Shown here in pieces: positions 8,434 through 20,400 of a DNA stretch of 40,897 nt (the first letter of the stretch is position 1; each line of letters starts with the position of its first letter). The stretch is from the IMG/VR virus record IMGVR_UViG_3300024500_000052, positions 1-40,897 of that record. The stretch is one strand, 5' to 3'. The notes beneath the pieces are model-generated. The model saw nothing but the letters and a program-made list of their open reading frames with translations, was not told where the DNA came from and searched no databases. The translations under genes were made by a program, and so were the position numbers. Source of the stretch: a virus.

Positions 8434-11400
8434 ATGGCATTTACTAAAGATCAAAAAGAACCAAGTCTGCCAATCGGTACAGATACAACTAGAAGCGCGG
8501 TTAATTTTTTACCTAGATATTTTAGAACTAGTACCAATCAGAAATTTTTAAACGGAACATTAGATCAGTTAATTTCTGTTGGCAATGTTGATAAAATTAA
8601 TGCGTATATTGGTAGAAAAAATAGCAAAGCCTATGTGCCTTCGGACAACTATGTTGATGAAATATCTGTAGAACGTTCTGCCTACCAACTTGAGCCAGCA
8701 ATTATTGTCAAAGATAGTTTAGAGAATGTAACATTCTTCAGTGATTATAACGACTATATCAACCAACTTGTATATTTTAATTCTTCTGCGGTAGACCATA
8801 GCAAGATTAACAGTCAAGAGTTTTATAGTTGGAATCCTAATATAGATTGGGACAAATTTGTTAACTATAGAGAATATTACTGGCTACCAAAAGGTCCGCA
8901 GTCTATTGCAGTTAAAGGACAATCTCGTAGTATTATTAGCACATATACTGTGACTACTGTCAGCGATGTTGACAATATTGCCTATGTTTTCAGTCCAGAC
9001 GGATTAACTCGCAACCCAAGTCTAAAATTGTATAGAGGTCAAACTTATAAGTTTGATATTAATTGTCCAGGTAATGCAATCGCATTTAAGACAATCAGAG
9101 ATATGGCCGATTCTTATATCTACACTGATGGGGTTATCAGCGATACTCCTTATGTAGAAGTGGGAACTATTACTTTTACAGTTCCAGACGATGCACCAGA
9201 TTTATTATATTACGTTAGTGCTAACAATATTAATACATCTGGATTCTTTAAAATTTATGATATTGCCGAGAATACATTTATCGATGTCGAAAAAGAAATA
9301 CTAGGAAAGAAAACATATAATATTGACGGTACAACAGAGTTGTCCAACGGTATGAAAGTTTATTTTATAGGTAATGTTACTCCGGCGAAGTATGCTACAG
9401 ACAACTGGTATGTTGAAGGTGTAGGTGATAAAATTAGATTAATTGCAGAGTTTGATTTACAAACTCCATCATCTTTTGCCTTAGACAGCGACATCGAATT
9501 TGATACAGAAAACTTTGATACACAAGGTTTTGATGTTAATAGTAACTATCCTGCGGAAAAAGATTATATCACTATCAGCAGAGCAAGCAGAGATAGAAAT
9601 CACTGGTCGAGATATAACCGCTGGTTCCATCGTTCAGTCATAGAAGCCAGTGCAACATATAATAATCAACCTGTTGAAATAGATCAGACTGCTAGAGCTA
9701 AACGACCTATTATTGAATTTAAACCAGACTTACAATTATGGAATTTTGGACGTCAGGCAAAGCGTAGCGTTGATTTAGTTGACTTGTATACTAAAGATGC
9801 GTTTTCGACTGTTGAAGGTAGTATAGGTTATAATATTGACGGTGTATTATTACTAGAAGGCATGCGTGTTCTGTTTGCCGCTGATACTGATGCCATTGTA
9901 AATGGTCGTATTTTTAAAATTGGATTTATTACACACCTTGGTGTTAAGAGAATTACACTATTAGAAGAAACAGATACTACTCCTATTGACGGTGAAACTG
10001 TACTAGTTACAGACGGCGACAATTTTAAAGGAAAAATGTTCCACTATTCTAGTGGTGCGTGGGTAGAGAGTCAGGACAAAACAGCAGTTAATGTTGCACC
10101 ATTGTTTGATGTAGTTGATGTAAACGCCACAAGTTTTGGAGATAGAACAACTTATATTGGTTCTTCATTTATCGGATCTAAAGTTTTTAGTTACCAGCCA
10201 GGCGACACATATGATAATATTTTAACACAAAATATTTCTTATAGAAACATTGGTAATATTGGAGATATTGTTTTTGACTTCAATTTACAAAAAGATTCAT
10301 TTACCTATCAAGGCGAAGTTGAACTTATCACACGAGTGCTTGACCGAGGGTATCTTCGAATTAATGATAGTCTTTCAGACTATAGACTTGTTAATGGATG
10401 GGTCAAATCTGAGTTTCAAACAAAACAACCGGTTATACGACAAATCAATGTCCAGGCAGATTTGTTAAATTTATTCCCTATTGACGTCTATGCAAAGAGC
10501 GGAATGTTAGACGACTTAGATGTTAAGGTTTTTGTTAACAATAAGAAACGTACAGATTATGAAATTTACAGACAAAATAGTATTGCTTACATTCAGTTTA
10601 CCGCAGATTTAACTGTAGACGATGTTGTAGTTATAGAAACAATGTCTTCTGCTACTAAATTAGATAACATCGGATATTATAAATTCCCAAGTAATCTTGA
10701 AAGCAACCCGCAAAATTTAAGTTTAGAAGATTTGACCTTAGGTCAAATTTCTAATCATTTAAAAACTATTTCAGAAAATTTTGTTAAGTTTGAAGGTAAC
10801 ATTCCAGGCATTAGTAATCTGCGCGACCTAGGAAACATATCAGGATATGGTACACAGATAGTTCAGCATTCTGGACCTTTAGCACCAATCATGTATAGTT
10901 TTACAAATAAAAACGTTAACATTATTAAGAGTTTGCGTTATGCCAGAGACGAATATTCTAAATTCAAACGTAATTTAATTAGAACTGCAACTACATATGG
11001 TTACGATGGTATAACTCGTACACATTTAGATTTGGTGCTTAAAGAAGTAACCAAAGATAAAACAGTCGAGTCTCCATTTTATCTAAGCGACATGGTTCCG
11101 TTTGGAGTTAATTTTGTCTATGAACAAGAAGTTATTGATAATTCCTTCACTGATTATCCACTGACATTCGATTTTAATTTAGACGAAGCAAGTTCTAAAG
11201 CAGTAATGGTATATGTCAACGATGATCTTTTACTGCACGGCAGAGATTACATTTTCGTCAATACAAGTTTTGTTAGAATATTATCTGCAATACAAACTGG
11301 CGATATATTAAAAATTTATCAATACGATCAAACTGCGGGCTGTTGTGTTCCACCGACTCCTACTAAGTTAGGATTGTATCCATTGTTTGAACCAAAGATT

Positions 11401-14400
11401 TTTGTCGATAACACTTATGTTACTCCTACAAAAGTTATACAAGGTCACGACGGTAGTATTACTGTTGCATTTTCAAAACCAGATGAGCCAAATGAATTTA
11501 GAGACGAGTTATTACTAGAATTAGAAACACGTATCTATAATAATATTAAAATTCGTTACAATCCAGAATTGTTTAATCTTGATACATTAATGACTGGATA
11601 TTTTAGAAATGCCGATATTACTGTTGACGAATTGAATTCTACACTAAGACAAGAGTTCTTAAACTGGACTAGTTTAATCAACGACGATTATACTAAACAC
11701 AGTTTCTTTGATAGAAACGAGCCGTTTACTTATAACTATAAGTCATTTGCTGACCCGCAAGGAAATCCGTTGCCAGGTTTCTGGAGAGGAATATACAAAT
11801 ATTTCTACGATACAGATCGTCCGCACACACATCCATGGGAGATGTTAGGATTCAGTATTAAACCAAAATGGTGGGAGACTACCTACGGTCCAGCACCTTA
11901 TACTAAAGATAATTTATTACTATGGAATGACCTAGCAGAAGGCCTTGTAAGAGCTCCGGGTCAGTTACCAACACGAAACAGTTTATATGCTAGACCTGAA
12001 TTGTTAAAATATGTACCTGTTAATGCGTCAGGAGAATTAATTGACCCACTAACTGTTGGACTAGTTTCAGATTTTGTTTCAGTCTTTACAGAAAAAGAAT
12101 TCACTTTTGGCGATCAAACACCTATTGAAACAGCGTGGAGACGTAGCAGTCATTACGCATTTTCTTTAATTACTGCACTTACTCTATTACGTCCTGCAAA
12201 AATGTTTGCTTTAGGATTTGATAGAATTCGCCAGTACAGAGATCAAACAGGACAAATTGTTTATAAACTTCCTACAGGTAACTTGAGATTTAATACCACA
12301 AATATGGTATTCCCAAGTACTGTTAAAGACAGCACAAGAGTGTTTACCAGCGGACTAGTAAACTATTTGTCAGACTATGGTATTAGCAAATCGTTTGCAA
12401 TACTTGACAATTTTAAATCAGACTTAACTTCTTTACAAGTAAAAATTTCCAGCAAATTAGCCGGCTTTACTACTAAAGAAAAATTTAAATTAATTTTAGA
12501 TAGTCGTAGTCCTTTGAATGAAGGCAATGTATTCATTCCTCAGGAAAACTATAACATTATTTTAAACTCTAGCACACCAGTTACTACTATTAACTATAGC
12601 GGTGTAATTATTGAAAAAACAACCAGCGGCTTTGTTATTAAAGGTTACGATAAATCTATACCAGAATTTAAGTATAAAAAAGCTCTGGATACAGTATCGG
12701 ACCCGATAATCAATGTGGGCGGAATCTCTGAAACTTATATTGACTGGAATTCAAATAAATTCTACAGCAAAGGTCAAATTGTTAAGACAGATCAAAACTA
12801 TTTTAGAGTTACTGTAGCGCATACAAGTACTACGGCATTTGAATCAAAGTATTTTGTTAAACTGCCATATCTACCAATTGTTGGCGGACGTCAGATTGTA
12901 ATAAGAAGAAATTTTGAAAAATCTGTAAGCACATTACACTACGGCGCAGAATTAAGAACAGTACAAGAAGTCGTTGATTTCTTATTAGGTTACGGAAAAT
13001 ATCTAACAGATGCAGGTTTCACATTTGAATATTTTAATCCTAATTTAAAAACAGTCACAGACTGGCAAACCAGTGCCAAAGAGTTTGCGTTTTGGACTAC
13101 ACAAAACTGGGCCGAAGGTTCGATTATTACTGTAAGTCCTGCCGCAGAAGAATTGATTTACAGACAAGATTATGCTGTAGTTGACAGCATTTACGATCCT
13201 TTCTATGAATATAGCCTATTCAAACAAGACGGCGTAGAATTAGAACCAAGTTTTACTAATAGCATTCGTGAAAATAATAGTTTTAGTCTGCGACCAAAAA
13301 ATACAGCAGACGGTTTATATCATGCTACATTGAATCTTGTACAAAAAGAACACGTTTTAATTTTAGATGACACTACAATTTTTAATGACATTATCTACGA
13401 TCAAGTACAGGGCTATAGACAAGAACGTATTAAAGTAGTTGGATATAAAATTAGCGACTGGACAGGCGACTTTAGTATTCCAGGGTTTGTCTACGACCGT
13501 GCAGTTGTTTCAGAATGGACAGCATGGAAAGACTATGCCTTAGGTGAAACTGTAAAATACAAAGAATTTTATTATAGTGCCAGAACAAATGTTCCAGGTA
13601 CAGAATTGTTTGACGACAATAATTGGTACAGACTAGATGGAAGACCACAAAGTAAATTAATTCCTAACTGGGATTATCGTGCTACACAGTTTGAAGATTT
13701 TTATGATTTAGATACAGATAGTTTTGATGTTGACCAACAAAAGTTTGCTCAACATTTAATCGGCTATCAAAAGCGCCAATACCTTGAGAATATTATTAAT
13801 GATGATGTAAGTCAGTACAAGTTCTATCAAGGTATGATTCAAGAAAAGGGTACACAAAACAGTTTATCTAAATTGTTTGACGCACTAAACTATGCAAACA
13901 CAGATAGTTTAGAATTCTTTGAAGAGTGGGCAATTCGCTTAGGACAATACGGTGCCAGCGGTGGCTACGAGGAAGTAGAATATATTCTTAATGAAGAAAA
14001 ATTCTTAATTAACCCACAGCCAATTGAATTAGTAAATGCAGTTCCGTTTGGAGTGAACGATTTTGTTTATAGAATTACTCAGGATCAAGTTTACTTAAAA
14101 CCTGACGACTATACACACGAGCCGTTCCCAGTACTAGCATCTCAGAAAGAATATATTAGAACTGCGGGCTATGTTAACTATGAAGACGTTGACTACATTA
14201 TTTCTTCTAAAGATGAATTCGCCAACTACAATATTAAAAATCTTGTAGAAGGTACATATTTCTGGTTAGGATTTGATAACAGTTCTTGGAATGTTTATAG
14301 ATTTACTAATTTCGCTAAGTCTGTTAAGAGTGTATCAGAAGGTACTAACTTAAGAATTACTCTTAATACTAAACTACCTGTAGATATAGAAGTTGGATCT

Positions 14401-17400
14401 TATATTGGAATTAATAATACTAATGCTTCGTTAGAAGGCATTAAACAAGTATTAGATACAGGCTTAAACTGGTTTGAAATAACCATGCCTGCTAATTTAG
14501 ATACTGCGGCAATTGCAGAAATTAATTTATTTTTAAACATTAATTTGTTTAAATTTACTCCACAACGACTATCGTCAATTAACGATTTAAATTCCTTGCC
14601 TGTTTCTGCTAAGAAAAATAATGAAATAGTATGGACAGACGGAGTCAACAATGCTTGGAGTGTCTGGAAGTTTGCTAAAACATACACTAGCACAAAAATC
14701 ACTAGTGAAGAAAATTATTTTGGAAAAGTTATTGCGGTTGATAACACAGAAACAGTATTGGCAGCAACATCAACAAATGCAGTTTTGTTCTACAGCAGAC
14801 CTACATCGACATTTGGATGGGCGTTCCAGGATTCTATTTTCCCATTATCGACAGAAACATTTACCGACACTAACGGAAGTTTCGGTGATAGTTTATGCTT
14901 TAATGCCGACGGATCTTACTTATTTGTAGGCGCACCGCGTTACGGTATTACATCTGAACCAGGTGCTCTACCAACAGATCCTCCAATCATTACAGAAGTG
15001 GATATTGGTTATGTGGCACAGTACACAAAAAATATCTACGGCAGTTACGAATTTACAAGAGTAATTCAAAGTGCTACACCAACACAGTTCCAATATTTTG
15101 GACAGAAGATACAGGTAAATGGAAATGTATTATACATTGTTTCTAAAGGCAATGGATCTTCAGTTCCAGCAGCCGTGTCTGCGTATAACTTAACAACAAA
15201 CACTTTCCTAGCAACACTAACTCTACCAACAGGTATTAGTATAACTGACATAGATATTAGTTCGAGCAATATTGTAGCAATATCTAAAAATGACGAATCT
15301 GTTTTAGTTGTTCGTTTAGCAGGAACAGCCTTTACAACAGTACAAGAAATCAATGTTAGCGATTTTACATCACTAGAAGTTTTAGAAACAGGTAGTAATT
15401 TTGGCACATCTGTAGCAATTACAAAAGATTCAACTTTTGTTGCTGTTGGTGTACCAGGGTATTCAGGCGTAGCATCTAATCAAGGAGCAGTTGCACTATT
15501 CAAATTAAATGCTTCAACATACGTTGCTGATGATTTTATTACAAGTCCGCTAAACCAAGACAGTGAAAAATTTGGATATAGAGTAAGATTTAATCTAGAC
15601 AATGATAGATTAGTAATTTATAGTTACGGTGGTAGTCAAACAATTGAAACAATAATTGACTCCGGCGAAACAACATTTGATTTAAATGTAACTACATTTA
15701 TCGAAGAACAAGAATTTACTGGCAGTGTTCGTGTTTATGAAAAATACGACGCCAAGTTCTTAATCGGCGACGAATTAGAACCAACAGCAGTTTCTGGAAT
15801 TAACTACGGCGATGCGTTTGTTGTAGCAAGAAAAATTTATATTAACGATCAAACATCGATTAACGGATCATTCCATGAGTTTTCTGGAAGCACTAAATCT
15901 TGGACTAAGTTCCGCGAACCGGAACCTAGTGTTAACTTATCTAAGATTAAATCATTGTTCTTATATAATACAAGAACAAACAGCGTAGTTGCCAACTTAG
16001 ATTTTATCGATCCAATTACAGGAAAGATTTTAGGAATCGCTGAACAAGAATTAACATTCAAAACATACTACGATCCAGCAATATATACAGTTGGTGTAGA
16101 ATCTGTAGTAGTAGATTTACTAATGGGATGGACAACACCTCATGTTGGTAAATTATGGTGGGATCTCAGCACTATTAAATTTGCTAATCCCCTACAAGGA
16201 TCTATTGTATATAAAGCCAACACTTGGAATAATGTCTACAATGATTCCACTGTGGATATCTACGAATGGGTAGAATCTGAATACACACCGAGCGAATGGG
16301 ATTCGTTAGCAGATACTGAAACTGGACTAGCATTAGGTATTAGCGGAACATCTAAGTACGGCGACCTTGCATACAGTATTAAACAAAAATATGATACTAT
16401 AAGCAAAACATTTACCAACACTTATTATTTCTGGGTTAAAAATAAAACTACAGTACCTGACGTTACCTTTAGAAAAACGTCTGCCAGCGATGTTGCAAAT
16501 TTAATATCCAATCCTAAAGGTCAGGGCATTCAGTATGCTACTTTATTAGGTAAAAATCAATTTGCATTAGTGAACTGCAAAGGATTAATCACAGGCAAAG
16601 ATGTTGCACTAAATGTTCGTTACTGGACAGTGAATAATACTGAAAACAATATTCATGCACATTATCAGTTATTAGCAGAAGGAAACACTAATAAAAAACT
16701 TAACAAGTATGTTGAACAGAAATGGTTTGACAGTTTAATCGGTTACGATATCAACGGCGCAGAAGTGCCAGATCCTAGATTGCCTGCTAAATTGAAATAC
16801 GGTATTCTAAACAAACCTCGTCAAGGTATGTTTGTTAACAGACTTGAAGCTCTAAAACAATTTATAGAGCGTGTTAACTCTGTATTAATACAACGTGCAA
16901 TTATTGACGACTTTGATTTTACAGCATTAAACTCTAAAGAAGAACCTCCGACTGAATTATCAGGAAAGTACGATATTGCAATCGACAGTCAAAGTCAAAT
17001 ACGTTTTGTTGGCTCTACAGGATTTATTCAAGCCACTGCTGTTCCGGTAGTAGAAGCAGGAAAGATTGTACGTGTTGTAGTTACAAATCCAGGCCGTGGA
17101 TATAAAATTGCTCCAGAAATTATAGTTAATGGTGCAGGCACTGGCGTAAAATTAACAGCAAAGATTAACACTATTGGCGAAGTTACTGGTGTAACAGTTG
17201 ATAACTTTGGCCGAGATTATTTAGATTCTACTACATTGTATATTAGACCATTTACAATTTTAGTCAACAATGATGAAACAGCGGCTAATAAATGGAGTTT
17301 ATACATTTGGGATAGTGTCAAAGGCGACTGGTTCAGATCAAAAACTCAAATTTATGATGTAACCAAGCATTGGGATTATGCCGACTGGTATGCCGATGGC

Positions 17401-20400
17401 TACAGCGCATTTACTAAAGTTGACCATTTAGTTGACTTCTCATATGAAATGAGTTTCATAGATATTGCTGTAGGCGATTTAGTAAAAATTAAAAATGAAA
17501 AATCTGGTGGTTGGATTCTTTTAGAAAGAATTAATACACTAGTTACAGATAACATTTCTTTAAATTACACAACAGTAGGTCGTCAAAACGGAACAATCCA
17601 ATTCAATAGTAATTTGTACAAGTTTACAAATAGTAATATTGGATTTGATAGTTTTACCTATGATGGCGATGTATACGACGACGAACCAAAAGAAGAATTA
17701 AGAATTATTCTCGATGTCATTAAAAATAATTTATTAATAGACGATTTAGAAGTAGAGTATAATAAGTTATTCTTTGCAAGTCTGCGTTACGTATTCTCAG
17801 AACAAACATTTGTTGATTGGGCATTTAAGACTTCGTTCGTTAAGAGTCAACACAACCTTGGCGAATTAAAACAAAAAGTTAATTATAAAAATGACAATCT
17901 TGCTAGTTACGAAGAATACATTAATGAAGTAAAACCTTACAGAACTAAAGTTAGAGAATTTATCAGCAATTACACAGCAACTGATAATACATATACAGGA
18001 ACTACAGACTTTGACCTTCCAGCACGTTATGATACTGAAGAAGGAAAAATTCTTCCGTTTGATGTAAAAGTCAATAATTCTGTAATTACATATAACTCAT
18101 CTGCAATATTAAATGCACCATACAGTGATTGGTTAGATCATGCTGGATATCGTGTTACAGAAATTGTTGTTGTTGACGGTGGCTCAGGATACCAAGCCGC
18201 ACCTGCTGTTGAAGTAGTTGGTGTGTGCAAAACTAAAGCCACTGCTAAAGCGTATATTTCACAAGGATCAGTAACAAAGATTGCAGTAGAAACTAAAGGA
18301 GAAGGTTACCTAACTACACCTACTATAGTTATTAGCGGATCAGTTGGCGCAAGCGGAGTAACAGCCAAGGCTACAGCAATTCTTGGAGAAGGCGTTACAA
18401 GAACAAACACCATTGGTGTTAAATTTGACAGAATTATTCCGGAGTATCAAGTAAGTTCTATTACAATGTCGCAGACATTCGATGGTACAGGATCTAGAAC
18501 ATTGTTCCAGTTAAACTGGCCTATTGATATTAGAACAAACAAGACTGCGGTAACAGTATCTAACGAAGAATTATTGTCTAGTGATTTTACAGTTTATAAT
18601 AAGAAAGATACTTCGTTAGGATATACACGTTATATTGGTATATTAGAGTTATCTACTGCGGCAGAAGTTGGCAGTTCTAATATTACTGTAACTTATACTA
18701 AAGATATAAGACTTCTTACAGCCGCAGATAGAATTCAATATTACTATAGTCCAATAACAGGACAGATTGGTAAAGACCTAGGACAGTTAATGTCTGGAGT
18801 TGACTACGGCGGCGTTGAAATTACAGGGCTAGGATTTGAAATAAGTTCTGGTTGGGACGGACTTCCATGGTTTACTGCTGGCTGGGACGACTTCGATGAA
18901 GATTATACAGACTTTTTAGTTGTATCAGATGGTACAACACGTTCTTATAATCTGCCATATATTCCTGCAGATGGAGAACAGATTAACGTTTATATTAATG
19001 GTGTAAGAATTGATGACATTAATTATGACGTTTACACCAGTGCCGAAACTGCATATAATACCGCAGCCGCATTATTAGAAGTTTATACTGCTGAAGAGAT
19101 TGCTCTACAAGCAGATAAAGACGCTAAAGAAATAACAGTTAATTCTCTAACACAAGAGCTTATTGATACACAGGCAGTTATTGCTGACTTACAAGCACAG
19201 TTAGAAATTACCTCCCCAAGCGATCCTTTATACTTTGCTTTACAAACTACATTGGCAGAAAATCAAGCACAGGAAACACAGTTAATTTCAGACTTGACCA
19301 TTGCCCAAGGCGAACTAGACGATGCAGAAGCATTACTAACAGCCAAACAAGTACAAGTGGCTAACAAAACTCTTGATGTTGCCGCAAAGTTAGCAACATT
19401 AAATGCAACCGATGAAATTACAAATCCAGATGCACAGATGCAGACATTTGTAGGAGACGGAAGCACTGATACTCCTATAGTCATTCCTGCATACGTAGAT
19501 GTAAACAGCGGAGATACTATTATCTTCCGTAAGAGTACCAGCGATGGTAGTTTTAGACCAAACCAGCAATATTTAGACTCTGAAATCAGCGGCGGAGATT
19601 TTACATATACTACTGCCCGAGGCATTCGTGCAGAAGACATCAATCTTGACGGCGACAATTTTGTAACACCAACTAACAGCCATGCACCGGAAGAAGTAGT
19701 TACGGGACAGGTTGTAGACTCTGTAGCAATTACAGTCTACCATACTGTAGAAGACGGTACACCTATTATTGTCACAAGACATTATATAACAACAGAGCCA
19801 GAAAACGAGTTCTTAATTGGACAGCGTCCAAACAGCACTCAAGCGGCAGTTGTTAAATTAAACGGATTAATTAAAAAGCAAGATGTAGATTATACACTAA
19901 ATTACGCTATGCAAAAAGTTGTGTTCCCAACTAACTTGCCTGTGGGCAGTGAAGTTGTGATTACTTCTATGAGCAAAAACGGTACAAGCATTCTTGATTC
20001 CGATTCATTTACTGGCGATGGTGTTTCTGTAGATTTTGTAACAGTAGCACGTTGGGATGGAGATTATTCTGCACTAGTTACTGTTAACGGTGTACCAGCC
20101 ACAGTAACAACATTTGTAACAGATAATACTTACAGCGAAGTTGGAAACATTGGAATTAGATTTGCTACAGCACCAGTCAATACGGCAATTATCGACTACA
20201 CGATTATTGGTACAGCATTAAACACAGTAAGTCGTGTTTCAACAGAAACTGTTGTTTATGACGGCACAAGTCAGGTGTATAGTTTAACAAATACACCGGC
20301 CAACTTACGTCCGTTTGATAATAACGTATTAGTTGAATATGCTGGAAGAATTTTACGTCCGGCAGATACTGTTTATTTTGATGTCGTAGGAACAGTTCGT

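Noticed and set aside
10250-10468. Plus-strand 72-residue frame within the giant gene
   Set aside because: An alternate-frame shadow of the giant protein with no independent start signal or recognisable sequence.
14400-15407. Minus-strand open frames of about 100 residues across the giant gene
   Set aside because: They lie inside a continuous, clearly protein-like plus-strand frame, have no ribosome sites that stand out, and their translations are low-quality (Leu/Val/Ser-rich antisense products).
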